Assembly: GCF_009730915.1 (NCBI RefSeq)
Contig: NC_052480.1
Span: 4,154,001 to 4,218,000 of the forward strand
Direction: 5' to 3'
DNA length: 64,000 bases
From: Dioscorea cayenensis subsp. rotundata
Lineage: Eukaryota; Streptophyta; Magnoliopsida; Dioscoreales; Dioscoreaceae
Under the pieces are notes generated by a model that was given only the letters and a program-made list of their open reading frames with translations, had not been told where the DNA came from and ran no database searches. The translations under genes and the position numbers were made by a program. Below are positions 24,301 to 36,728 of this stretch, in pieces; within the stretch, counting starts at the first letter, position 1; every line of letters begins with the position of its first letter.

Positions 24301-26420
24301 ATTTGACTATGTTTTCAATATTCCAGCCTCTAAACCCATGAAAATCATAAAACTTAAAGCCACAACATCAAGTGTTGCTCTGCACCAAAAATAAAAAAAT
24401 AAAAATAAATAAAAAATAATTATAAACCATCCATATTTCACATAAATGCATACTCAAGTGGACCATGTCACAGGAGTATATGCTCTCAAGCTTATTTTAT
24501 TATTTTTTTTAAAAAAAAAAAGTGAACCATCATCTAAAGGTCAGCATTGGTAACTTTCATTGGAAACCAACCACTAAACATAAGATATGCTCATCACAAA
24601 GATTAGCAATTAAGCAAGAGGAAGGCCTGAAATTTTTCTAAGACATTTATTCCACTAAATAAAACATCTCGAAATTAAAAAGACTGTTATGTTATTTGCA
24701 AAAACTTTATCTTTATCATCTACCTACACTAAATTTTCTCATGAGACAAATAAATATGAAAAGCAGATAAATATTTTAGGAACTTTTGTCAGAATAAGAC
24801 TTACATTAGAGCTTACAAAATAATTTTAAAAGAATCCAAGACAACGCAGAATCTCAACCAGTACGTCATAGATTCCGACAGATAAAGAGAAAGTCTAAAG
24901 GAGAAGAAAACTTAAACTAGCAGCAACACAATATATTACCATAACCCTCAGGATCTTTACTGATGAATCTCATCAAATGCTCCGTGGTTGCCAAATTTAT
25001 GTCACTGAAATAATATTCCACCTGTCATTATCAAATGGATCATTTTTCTTAGAAAAGTAATATTACAAGATAATAATACAAGTTCTTAAAACGCATAAAA
25101 GTTGCATCAATATCCTTTGAGGTCTAAATAATCAAAGAAAACTGAAGTCATCTGCTAAATTAAAAAATAGTAAGCAAAAGACATAAAAAGCAATGCATAC
25201 TAAAAGGAGAAGGCAGAGAGATAACACACCAAGCTTGCTTACAATTACATCAAAATGACAGTGACTTTTTACCCATTATCATTATCATTTTCCTTAACCT
25301 ACTGGTTCTACCTGATGTCGTACATTTCAATTATAAAAATATTTATCATGACTTCAAGACCAAATCATATAAAACTGTCATTCAAGCCAAGAGGTTTAAC
25401 ACACAGCCCTCGGAGCTCCTACCAGCAGAATACTAAAGCAATACTAAGGTTAGTAATTAAAGTTAGAATTTTGTGGGACCATGTGCCTATAAATTATAAT
25501 GAGTTTATCATAAATTGCCATAATTGAATTTTTTTCAATAACCACCATCTATAAGTCTTGGCACCTTTTCGTTGCCTTTCCACAATCAACAACATAGATG
25601 TTAATTGCAAAAAAAAACATCTTGGTCAAGCAAAGGAGTTAACTGGCAATACTATTGAAATCCATTCCACTTAAGATATGGAAAATCAATGGTAATAATC
25701 ATCGTTAGCAGGTTGTCTAACAAACTTAATCAGGATCAGGAGATTTCTAGCCGAACTGGTACTATATCTTCAATACCCTTATTTGCATCAAAGTGCCACG
25801 AGATTTCTCTTACAATAATCAGAAATTTGAAAACTTACAGTATTAAAGTTAATTAATCAAACTAAATTATAGATACACTAAGAACACCATCAATCATCAG
25901 TTTAGGTCTAAAAATCATAAAAATGCAAATTCCAAACCTAAAAACATTCTCTCAAAACAATCAATTTACAATAGAAAGGTACAAAATTAGTAAACACTTA
26001 AATAATCAAACCAACCTGCTTAGTGATCTTCTGAACAACTTCATCCGAAAGCCCATCCCTCACAGGCGGAGGTGGCGGAGGCCCAGCCAGAGTGTGATCC
26101 GGATCAGGCACTGCCGCTGACTGCACAGCCTCCTGCTCCCCACCAAACCCTCCCCCAAAATACTCAAAACCCCCGTGATTCACCACAGGTCCAACAAACC
26201 CGGGACTCGACGGATGCCCATGGAACACATGGATCATCGCCGGCTGATGCGGGATTTTCACCATCGGTGCCGCAGCACGAGGAACAAACTCCGGTGCCCG
26301 AGCGTTAAGGCGGCTTGAGGACGTCGTCCGCAGGAGCGCAGGCTCCACAGCAGCAGCATGCTCTGATGCAGAGGGGTCGGAGGAGAACTCCAGGGCTTGA
26401 TCGGCGAGCTCCTGGGCCAT
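21387..26420 (-). CDS. LARP6: La-related protein 6 (LARP6B/C-type RNA-binding protein)
   Basis: Ten exons (26016-26420, 24940-25021, 23957-24051, 23612-23683, 23462-23541, 23278-23374, 22540-22587, 22378-22446, 21856-21999, 21387-21644) sum to 1350 bases, 449 residues, with every phase matching. Order of domains: PAM2 motif SSRLNARAPEFVPR (about 35-48), which in this family binds poly(A)-binding protein; La motif from LSDEVVQKITKQVEYYFSD to SSSKLVVSDDGKKVRR (about 122-210); RRM with IVVAENLPEDH and HAFVEYESIDDAEKAV (about 219-310); a Gly/Arg-rich GRGWGGRGRGRG stretch; and the LARP6-specific C-terminal motif GPRMPDGTRGFTMGRGKPL. Role: cytoplasmic mRNA binding and translation/stability control. 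The intron after exon 5 starts GC rather than GT. Confidence 0.95.
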
Positions 26421-26529
26421 GAATTGGGGGAAGATATGGAGCCTAGGGTTTGCAAAGCTATCGATGGAGAAAGGGAGCCCGAGAGGGCGGAGAATAGTGG
26501 AGAGGAAATTCTCGGAATTTGGGGGGCCA

Positions 26530-26560
26530 AATGGGAACTATATTTATAGGCTGACCACCT
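26530..26560 (-). promoter_or_regulatory. TATA box of LARP6
   Basis: On the minus strand CCTATAAATATAGT lies about 120 bases upstream of the LARP6 ATG (26420), a good match to a plant TATA box at a plausible distance. Confidence 0.45.
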
Positions 26561-26895
26561 CTGCTACACCGACTTGGATGATGGAGGTGAAATGACGGAA
26601 AGGGGCTCTTAGTTTCCCAGGTTTTACGATGTTGCCACTGAGGGTAGTGTCCCTTCTACGTGGCAAGATTTGAGTGAGTGGAAAGGTATGGCTTTCTTAA
26701 GGAGTAATTTCCTTTCGTTTTTGTTTATTCTAACCCAATAAAACTTTTTTTTTAATATAAATAAAAAATAGATAAATATTCTCAAATGACATAAAAGTGC
26801 AAAAAGCGGACAAAGTTTTAAATACTTATTGTCTATTCATAAATAAATATTAGATATATATACTTTAATTTCAAAAATAAAATGGTTTTGATAAA
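26561..26895. other. Upstream intergenic DNA
   Basis: Upstream of the LARP6 TATA box. No exon or repeat recognised. Confidence 0.4.
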
Positions 26896-26904
26896 ATTTG
26901 TTGA

Positions 26905-27180
26905 AAGAACCATAAGTCAGCTCAACAGTAACTACTATGTAATGTAATTGAGAGGTCTTGAGTTTAAGCTTCTCAACTCGTATTGCACTAGATCCTTAGT
27001 GGGAGTTCAGTGCGAAAAAAAAAGTCTTCTCCTCCAGAGTTGCATGACAGAAGGTTTATTCCTAAGAGGTCATTAAACCTCTATAAAAGGTCATTCAAAT
27101 CAGCGTAATTGATACACTTTCGCACATGCATATCTTTTGATTTTGTGCTTATCACCTTTGTCAAAAAATAAAGAAAAAAG
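26905..27180 (+). mobile_element. tRNA-derived SINE with 9 bp target-site duplication
   Basis: A 276 bp unit with an A-box-like CAGCTCAACAG about 14 bases from its start, a B-box-like GAGTTTAAGCTTC further on, a unique body and an A-rich tail (CAAAAAATAAAGAAAAAAG). ATTTGTTGA is repeated exactly before (26896-26904) and after (27181-27189) it. This is the standard structure of a plant SINE inserted by LINE machinery. Confidence 0.75.
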
Positions 27181-27189
27181 ATTTGTTGA

Positions 27190-28160
27190 TAATCTCGTGG
27201 CCGGTGTTGGTTATCTCCACTAAAAGTGGGTTATATATATTTGTGTGTTTTCCGACTTATTTGTATTTTTATTATTGATGGTATTTTTCACTTTTATCCT
27301 AAATTTTCAGTTTCAATAAATTAATAATTTATCTATTTAAAATAAAAAATTAGCTCATCATACTTATTTATCTATCAAACATAACTAAAAGTTTTGTATA
27401 TGGACTCAAAGAATCAATGTTAATTTTGGAGACAGAAATTCAAATATGCCACCTTATTTAAGATAAAATTTTATAAAATTAAATCTATTAATTTACAATT
27501 TGAGAAACTAATAAGATTAAATGCAGTAAATCCAATGTGGGATCATGTTGTAAAAATCTTTTATACATTCTTTAAAAATTATTTTAAACACACACACTAT
27601 ATATATATATATATATTACAAAATGAACAGACCACCTTTAAGATGTACATAGAACTAGTAATATCTCAACACGCTTCTGATATTCCCTATATAAACTAAG
27701 ATTCAAACTTATCTTCTCAAAATGAATATAAGCCGGTACCAATAGACCAAAAAATCATTGGTTATTTTTAAATAGCTTTTTAAACATGCTTTCAAATTTT
27801 TAATTGCTCTAAAAAATATTAGGAAATTAAAAAAAAAAATCCAAACATGACAAATTCATTAGTCCTCCAAAATAAATCATTTTGTTCTTTAAAAAATTAA
27901 GCGGGTATTTGAGATTTATCACTAAAGAAAAAAAAATAGCGTATCCATTTGGAAAGAAGAGCTGCATAAATCAAATGATAATAAATCGACAGTTTTTTGA
28001 CTTATTAGCATTGGTCATTTACACAGAGTATTTATTTTAAGGTCCCAAATCGAATCTAAACCCACCCAAAGTGAAGACATAAGTGCTTATTAAACTCTTT
28101 GTTGTCCTTCATGTGTACATCCCTAACTTTCGTTAAACGTAGAGTGTTTGTTGCCAATGT
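27190..28160. other. AT-rich intergenic DNA
   Basis: No gene, RNA or clear transposon end is seen. A short TA run lies near 27598-27616. Confidence 0.5.
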
Positions 28161-28161
28161 G

Positions 28162-28163
<2 letters not shown>

Positions 28164-28256
<93 letters not shown>
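28164..28256. repeat. (AT)n(AAT)n compound microsatellite
   Basis: About 65 bases of uninterrupted AT followed by nine or so AAT units. It is the longest simple repeat in the window. Confidence 0.95.
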
Positions 28257-28669
28257 TCACACTTCTAATATTTACTTTTCTTGATAAGAGCTCCTTTTTG
28301 AGTTACCATGAATTCATGCGTTAAGATTAATCTTTTTCGTATTGATATATAAGTCATCAAGTAAATAAAAATCAAAGCATAATAACCCCTTAAATCTTAA
28401 TCTTTATTTCTTTCAACATTTTTTATTTCTCAAAAATGTGAGTATGAGACTTGTTTCAGCTTGAATTTAGTCTTATTGTTTAAATTCACAGGCTATATTA
28501 AACCAAGAAAAACAATTAATATTATTAATGTTTATATGAAAAATTTGCATGTCCTAATTCAAATCAAATAAAAATTTAAAAATCACATATAGCCAAATCA
28601 TAATCGAATTAGAACAACATGTGGATAAGATAAATAAATTTAATAATATTTAGATATATTCAAGATCAC

Positions 28670-29700
28670 CCAAAAATATATATCTTGAGGCGATCTAAAT
28701 ATTAAAATCTCAATATTAGCCGAGAGCATAGATCTCGAGACGATCTAAAAATACCCAAATCCTAAGATCAGCCGAGAGCACCAATCTCGAGGCGATCTTA
28801 AATATTCAAATCTCAGGTTCGACCAAGAGCACATATCTCGACGCGATTCAAAATATCCAAAATCCTAAGATCAGCCGAGAAAACATATTTCAAAGAGATC
28901 TAAATATTAAAATCCCAAGATCAGCCTAGAGCATAGATCTCGAGACGATCTAAAATGCCCAAATCTCAGGATCAGTCGAGAACACAAATCTCGAGACAAT
29001 CCAAAATATTAAAATCTCAAGATCAGCCGAGAGCACAGATCTCGAGATGATCCAAAATATTAAAATCTCAAGATCAGCGAGAACACATACATCAAGGCGA
29101 TCTAAGTACATAAATCCCAAGATCATCCGAGAGCACAGATCTCAAGGCAATCTAAAAATATTCAAATTTATGGACCAACCAAGAACACCGATCTCGAGAC
29201 GATCTAAAAATATTCAAATTTCTGGATCTGCTGAGAGCACCGATCTCAAGGTAATTCAAATATTAAAATCCTAAGATTAGCCGAGAGCACAGATCTCGAG
29301 GCGATCTAAAAAATACTCAAATCTCCGGATCAGCTAAGAGCACCGATCTCAAGGCGATCCAAAATATTCAAATCTCAATATCAACCAAGAGTACAGATCT
29401 CGAGATGGTCTAAAATACTCAAATCTCAAGATCAGCCGAGAGCATAGATTTCAAAGAGATATAAAAAATACTCAAATATCAAGATCTTCGGGAGCACAGA
29501 TCTCGAGGCAATCTAAATATTCAAATATCAAGATCAGGCGAGAGCACAGATCTCAAAGCGATCTAAATACACAAATCGCAAGATTAGCCGAAAGCACTAA
29601 TCTCGATGCGATGTAAAAAAAATAATATATTCAAATCCCTAAATCAACCAAGAATACATATCTCGAGGCGATCCAAAATATCAAAATCCAATGATTGCTG
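28670..29700. repeat. Tandem array of a 51-52 bp unit, about 20 copies
   Basis: Units carry the core GATCAGCCGAGAGCACAGAT followed by CTCGAGGCGATC and an A-rich linker (TAAAATATTCAAATCTCAA). Start-to-start distances near the left end are 50 to 52 bases. Copies differ by substitutions and small gaps but phase is kept for 1 kb. Each unit can pair GCCGAGA with TCTCGAGGC to form a small stem-loop. No open frame is conserved between units, so this is a minisatellite-like array, not coding repeats. There are no spacers of equal length, so it is not CRISPR-like. Confidence 0.9.
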
Positions 29701-29754
29701 GGTGAATACCGAATCATAAGGTGTATATATATATAATAAAAAAAATGGTAAAAT

Positions 29755-29800
<46 letters not shown>

Positions 29801-30490
29801 AACAAAATCACATGGATAAAGATAATATAAAATATTACTAAATAATAATAATTAAAATAATAATAATAAATAAATAATATATCGTCGTGATCACTCCACG
29901 ACCCATACAAACTTCCACAATCTACCTCGACGGGGTTGCAGGGCTTTAAAATGAGAGTTCGCCAAAGATTGAAAAGTAGATGAAGAAGGGGGGTGGCGGA
30001 AAAAGGAAGGAGGAGGCCAGGGTGGACGAACCGGCGGAGAAAGAAAAGAAGGAGGTTCTTGTTTCTCTACCAAAATATATATAGATATAAATAAACAAAA
30101 ATTGAAAGAAAAGTGATCGTTGTCGTTGCCAAGACTCTCGCCTTCGCCACTACCCGCCGACTGATGCTGTTCTTGATGTGGAGCCCGTGAAGACAGAGAA
30201 GCCTGAGAAACTGGAAGATGCTATGAGGACGTTGGAATCAAAGCATGAAGAGGCGGTGGAGATTAAAGAGCCTGAGAAGCTGCCGCCATCGCTAACATGG
30301 CCGCTGTTGTTATTCTTGCCCGCCGCTTGCTGTCGCTCTTGATGATGGATCCACGAAGACGGAGGAGGAAAAACGAAGGAACCAAGGAAAAGTACTAGAA
30401 GATTAAAAAAAAAGATTTCAAGGAGAAGAGAGAAAGTGCTGCCGTCGCGGTCATGCTGCCGTTGTCATCGCCATTGTGGCTACTACTGTT
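29701..30490. other. Simple-repeat and GC-rich transition, no confirmed gene
   Basis: Contains an AT run (29757-29797) and, from about 29900, GC-richer sequence with GAGGA/GCCGTC motifs. Plus-strand frames here are broken by stops. It may be the decayed 5' part of the relic described next. Confidence 0.35.
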
Positions 30491-31413
30491 AGTACTGCTG
30501 CCTCTCTGTTCCTATGAATCTTAATGTCTTCTCCAGACAAAGCTCAACGAGAGATAGGGGAGTTTACCGCCACTTTGTTGTACTATCGCTGCATGTCCAA
30601 TCCCAATCATTATGTCAACAAGTCTGAAATTCTCACCCCATTGATACCTTAGGAACGGTAGAGCACGAGCTGCTGATTTCTCAAGAGTGAATTTATGGAG
30701 ATCCATCAGAGGTAGGATAGCATGTTCAATGACGAGTAATACTATTATGCCAAGGATGAAACCTATGACATCCGCTTCACCAAAATTTACTTTAAAACAC
30801 AACCAGAGCTTTTTCTCAAAAGCAATGAAGGCGAATGTCACGTGTGAACTCATGCTGCTTGCAATTATGCTTGTTGTCCACTTCGCGAAACAGCAGATCG
30901 TGTAAGGGTTCATGCTTGCTAAACTTGAAGACCGCCGCTTTGTTGCTCTCCATGCCTTGTCCTCTACAGATTCCACCAAGGCGGACAATCTCACGTCCAA
31001 ATATGATCTCTTAGTACGAAGATAGATACCGAGATTTTTCTTTAATCTATTAACCTCTACAAAGCATGAAGTTGATGTGCCTGTGGCGTTCATCGACTGC
31101 ATTGATCTTGCGAAGTTTGCTATTGGCACAATCTGTATGGTCTTCCCAGTCTATTGCCTGATAATTCGTAAACGGTTGTCATAGATCCAAACGTCTCCGG
31201 TGCCTTCATTTTCCTCTTCAGAAAGGTGCTTGATGATTCATGGCTAGTGGGCTTGTTAGGAAGGAGTCTATTAACCCTTCTTATCTCTCAGATGATGAAA
31301 TATATGTTATGAAGAAGTTTCCCACCCAAAATGAGAACCAGTTAGAGCTAGTGATCAAGTAGGAGATCAATGTTTCTTCTCTTTTTAGTCATACTAATCT
31401 TCTTCCTCTTCTT

Positions 31414-31755
31414 TTTTAAAAACAAGAGAACACAACAAACAGATGAAGAAGATAGTAAGGAGAAAGAATGAGATGAAGATAGAACTCTCTGTGGAACTAT
31501 TGCCTGACTTGCTTGAAATTCAAATGAAACTTACAAGAGTTAATATAGACCCATGTAATTGACACAGTACACAAAACATTAATAACTAGTTCCCGATACA
31601 AACCAACTAGGATAATAAGACAACCATACACATTAGTACAACATATGCACGTACTAACTATAAAGGGAACTAGAGACCTCTTAGAACCCAGCAGTGTGTT
31701 TATCTAAGAAGCACATCAACATACCTAGCATGTTGATCTGAGCAACATATCAACA
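31414..31755 (-). repeat. 3' LTR of the copia fossil
   Basis: About 342 bp, matching 36389-36728; its outer end is at the TTCTT target-site duplication and its inner end abuts the polypurine tract. Confidence 0.88.
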
Positions 31756-34699
31756 CACACCCCCTTGCTCAGAAAATTTTCACATCCATTATCTCTCTGA
31801 ACCTTTCATGTTTTGAATTGGCAAGGCTTTAGTGAGAATGTCAGCTATTTGTTCATTTGTCCTGCAGTGCACGAGCTGAATAATTTCATCATGGATTAAA
31901 CCTCGAATGAAGTAAAATCGAGTGTCAATATGTTTTGTACTTCCATGTTGTGTAGGATTCTTAGCTATTGCAATGCAAATTTGTTGTCACAATGAATGAT
32001 GATTGGTGCAAGTTGCTTCTCATCCATGTCCTTAAGAAGCCTTCTCATCCACACAACTTGACAGGCTGCAGAAGTTGCTGAGATGTACTCAGCTTCAGTA
32101 TTGGACAAAGCAGTAATCTCCTATTTTCTTGAGCTCCATGCAACAGCCGTTAACCCAAGACTAAAAACCCATCCTGATGTGCTTTTCTGGTCATCCATTG
32201 AGCCACCCCAATCACTATCTGTGAAGCCATGTAACTTTAGCTCCTTTGTGTGTTCATACATTAGCCTGAGATTAGTTGTCCCAGCAAAATGTCGTAAGAG
32301 GCGTTTTACTGCACCCAAATGATACATGGAAGGTTGATGCATGAGTCTGGAGACCAAGGACACAGTACATTAAATCCGGCCTTGTATGTGAGAGATACAG
32401 AAATCCACCTACAAGCTTTCGATACAATCTCGTATCAACATCACTTGACCAATCTTTTACAGTGAGTTTCTCATTTGTATTCATGGGGCTGAACTCATAT
32501 TTACACTGCAACATGTTTGCTCTTTTCAACATATCCTTTGCATATTTTTTCTTAGAGACAAATGCATATCCACATCCTTGCCTCACCTCCAAATCTCGTA
32601 TCAACATCACTAGATCAGTCATCTCGTAGGTCTCCATCATACTTGTTTTGAATTCATCCAACATATCTTGTGATGACCATGTAGATAATGTCATCTACAT
32701 AAATGTAGAGAATTAATGTACTAGTAGTTCCTTGAGTTTTAATGTATAGTGTTGGCTCAATTTCACTCCTCATGAAACCCATTTTTATAAAGTGATGATC
32801 AACATTGCTATACCAAGCTGCTTGACGTAATCCATATAATGCCTTGTGAAGCTTGAGAACCATCTCTTCCTTTCCTTTGATGATGAATTGCTGTGGTTGA
32901 GAGACATACACATCCTCTATCAACTCCCCATTGAGGAATGTTGACTTCACATCCAGTTGATATATGGGCCATCGTCTTTGTGCCTCGACGGCGAGCATGA
33001 TCCTCACTGTCTCCATGCGGGCAACAAGCGCAAAACCTCTTCAAACTTGATCCCTTCGCGCTATGAATATCCTTTCGCTACAAGCCTCGCCTTTCTTTTG
33101 TGTAAAGTCCCATCAGCATTATATTTGGATTTATAAATCCATTTTAGACCAACAGGTTGTTTGCCGTTTGGGAGATTAGTTAACTCCCACATGAGGTTTC
33201 AAATAATAGCACTTAGTTCATCATTCATGGCAGCTTGCCATTCATCATTCTTCACAGCGTCTTCATATGAAGTGGGATCTGAGATCGAGAGAACAAGGTT
33301 GCATGTGTTATATATATATATATATATATATATTAGTGAGGGTTCTATACCTTGTTGGAGAGTCAGTATCACCAGAGATGTTGCTTGAAGATGTATGGTG
33401 ATCAGGTAAAGCTGTAGAATTTCTTAATGTTGAATTCTATGGATGGTCTTGAATTGTGTTGACAGTAACGAATTCAGGGACTCCATCGACATGTTCCTTG
33501 GCTCAATCAAAGGTGCGGTATTCAAAGAAACAAACATTTCTGCTGACTTTGACTCTTTTGGTCACAGGATCAAAGAGCTTATACCCCTTTGTTTCTTCAT
33601 AGTAGCCTATGAACACATATCTGTGAATTTTGGAACTAGTTTTTGGCGGTATTAAGAATCAACTAGTGCATGAACCACACAACCAAACACATGGAGTTGT
33701 CCTACTCGAGGCTTCTGCCCAAAGAGAGCTTCATAGGCAGTTATTACACCAATTGTACTACAAGATGAATGGTTTCGAATATATACGGTAGTTGAGACAA
33801 CATCAACCCACAGAAAATGACGAACATTTCTCTCCTTCGAGTATAGATCGTGTCATTTCCATTACAGTGCGGTTGTGCCATTCTGCTACATCATTCTGTT
33901 GAGGAGAATAGGGAGCAGTTAGCTGCCGCTGGATGCCATGAAGATCACAATGACTATCAAAGTCCTTCGAAACAAACTCGCCTTCTCTGTCAGTTTGAAG
34001 GAGTTTTAGGATGTAACCTAGTTGTTTTTCAACCAATCTTTGAAAGGATTTGAAAGACTCTAAAGCATCTACTTTGCTTGGTAAAAAACAAACCCAAATA
34101 TAGCGAGTGTGATCGTTAGTGAGGAGGAACACGAACCGATTCCTACTGAGGGAGACAGTTTGCATTGGACCCATAAGATTGGCATGGATAAGCTCCAAAG
34201 GTGTGGTTGTATGTCTCGCAGTTCCAGTTGGGAATACATACTTGGTTTGCTTGCCAAGAGAACACCCTTCACACGGACCAGTAGATGTGATGTTAGGCAA
34301 ACCTTCAACAAGATAGTTGGTTTTCATTTGTTGGATACTTCTCATGTTCAAGTGTCCATATTTGAGATGGCAGAGTTTTGATTCCTCATCAGTGTTAAGC
34401 GCAGCATGAGCAGATCCAACATCGGTCATGCTCAGATAAAACAACCTTTTAGTCATCATTCGAACTGATGTAAACAAGATGCCAGTATTCACATCAGTAA
34501 TGGTGCATACACCCTTGGAGAAATGAAGGTCGTATCCAGAGTTCATGAGCTGCCCGACACTAAGAAGATTATGTGTTAGTCAAGACACATATTGAACTTC
34601 TTTCAGATGATGGACTCCACTAGAGTTGGCTGGAAATGCAACAGTTGTGATCCCAACCACTTTCAACACTCTGTCATCTCCTAACTTAACAGTTTGATG

Positions 34700-35344
34700 C
34701 AGGGTTTTCAGACTCGGACCGGACCGGGCGGTCGGACCGGACCCGGCCTTAAAACTGGTCCGGTTCAATATATAAAACCGGATTTTGATAAAACCGGAGT
34801 TGAGCCAAGCAACCAGGCGATCGAATAGGTGACCCGGTGACCCGGCCGAGTCATCAACCCGGGTTTGCACCAATTTTTTTTTTAATTCTTATTTTATTTT
34901 TATAATATATTAATGTTTGGGGGTTATAATGTAAAATTATAAAACTAAAGAAGGGAGAGACCAAGGGAATATTTTTATTTTAATTTTTTAATGAATTTTT
35001 TTAGTTGTGTATTTCTTTGTGAATATTTTTATGCTTCTCAATTAATTTTATATTAGTTTATTATTATGTTATTGGGTGTATTTTACATTTTTAATGTGGT
35101 GTACTTCAATATTTATTTATATAAAATACTCACTTAAATTTTTAAAAATCATGTTTTTTTATTTTTTATTTTTTAATTTTTTATTCTTCAATATTTAATT
35201 TTTTTTAATTATATATAACTAAAAATTATATTATTTTTAATATTATTGACCCCGGTTCAACCCCGATTCAACCCGGTTGAACCCCTCGACCCCTGACCCC
35301 TACCCTTCTCCGGGTCGATGGCCGGTCCGGGTCTGAAAACCTTG
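34700..35344. mobile_element. hAT-type MITE inserted in the copia fossil
   Basis: 645 bp bounded by CAGGGTTTTCAGACTCGG at the left and CCGGGTCTGAAAACCTTG at the right (inverted, two mismatches), with the 8 bp GTTTGATG repeated exactly outside (34692-34699 and 35345-35352). GC-rich CCGG-dense ends flank an AT-rich non-coding core. The 8 bp duplication and CAGGGTTTTCA end fit non-autonomous hAT elements. Confidence 0.93.
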
Positions 35345-36388
35345 GTTTGATGAGAAACAGATTCAAAGAATTTGAAAATGCCTTTCTCGCATGTCATGTG
35401 GTTTGAGCAACCATTGTCTATGATCCATATTTTAGGTGTGGTTTTTACTTCTTCTTCTTCAGTGACAGACACCATGAAGATGAACCCTTCTTCTTCTTCT
35501 TCTTCTTCTTGGCCAGAGCATTCTTCAGCAACATTGGCTTCATTATACCAACATTGAGCTTGGGTGTACCCGAACTTCTTGCACACCACGTACTTAACAC
35601 TGGTTCTTTAAGATGGTCGATCAATGGAGTCACCATTTCTACCTCTACCTCGCCCACTATAACATCCACGGAATGAGCCTCGACCACGACCTCTGGAAGC
35701 ACGAGTGCTATGCTCTGAAGACGTGGTGGAAGTAGCCTAGAGTGCAGTCTCTAAACTTGGTTCCTCAGAGATCTATAATAGTCATAGCTTTTTAGTGAGC
35801 TTCCCTGCTCCTTAACAAAGAGTTTTCCAAGATCTTTTGACTCAACAATTGAATACACCACATGTTTGAAAACTTGTGTGTAAACTGTTGAGAATTTTTG
35901 CTACCATAAAATGTTCGAGCATCTCCTCTCCCAACATTCTTATTTGGTAGACAATGTCAAGAACCCGGGTGATGTAGTCTTGCACTTTCTCTCCTCCTTC
36001 CATCTAGCTTTACTGCCTCTAGCTCAAGGCGAAGAGAGTAGAGTTTTAAGGATAATGTTTTTGAGTTACCTTGGTACTCAGTTTTTAACACCTCCCATGC
36101 TTTGTGAGCAGTATCTATATCGGCAATACGAATGAGAATATGTTCTTCATATCCTTGTTGAATAAGGTAGAGAGCGCTAGCATCTTGCACACGAAGTTCT
36201 TCAGTTGCTTCTTTATCCTGCCCCCATTCAGTAAATCCATTCTCAACAATGTTCCATGGCTTCTTAGATTTGAACATAGTCTTCATCTCTAAACACTAGA
36301 GGTTGAAGTTGTCCCATTTGAATGCTGGTACAGGAGTTTGAGATGAGCTACCAGCATCTGCCATGATCGTCCAAGCTCTGATACCACT

Positions 36389-36728
36389 GTTAAAACAAGA
36401 AAACACAACAAATAGATGAAGAAGATAGCAAGGAGAAAGAAGGAGATGAAGATAAAACTCTCTGTGGAACTATGGCCTGACTTGCTTGAAATTCAAATGA
36501 AACTTACAAGAGTCAATATAGACCCATGTGACTGACACATTACACAAAACATTAATAATATAGTTCCCAATACAAACCAACTAGGATAATAAGACAGCCA
36601 TAACATTAATACAACATATGCACGTACTAACTATAAAGGGAACTAGAGACCTCTTAGTACCCAATAGTGTGTTAATCTGAGAAGCACATCAACATACCCA
36701 GCATGTTGATTTGAGCAACACATCAACA
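36389..36728 (-). repeat. 5' LTR of the copia fossil
   Basis: About 340 bp, starting TGTT and ending AACA on the minus strand, next to the initiator-tRNA primer-binding site on its inner side. Confidence 0.88.

Larger units (their letters stand above)
31414..36728 (-). mobile_element. Fossil Ty1/copia LTR retrotransposon (broken)
   Basis: Long terminal repeats of about 340 bp lie at 31414-31755 and 36389-36728, with TTCTT directly repeated outside (31409-31413, 36729-36733). Inside the 5' LTR (right side) is a primer-binding site TGGTATCAGAGC complementary to initiator tRNA-Met; a purine tract GCAAGGGGGTGTG abuts the 3' LTR. Domains in copia order on the minus strand: gag-like (about 35960-36290), zinc-knuckle/protease region (35257-35700), integrase (33803-34546), reverse transcriptase (32350-33020), RNase H (31800-32340). 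The coding part is broken by several lesions and holds a later MITE. By hand count the LTRs differ at about 7 percent of sites, suggesting a few million years at the usual plant rate. Confidence 0.9.

Noticed and set aside
28670-29700. CRISPR-like array
   Set aside because: Units are contiguous without spacers, diverged, and in a plant genome; a minisatellite fits.
30521-31129. 202-residue minus-strand frame as a membrane protein
   Set aside because: Composition looks like the shadow of the plus-strand relic and no family is recognisable; kept only as part of the relic.
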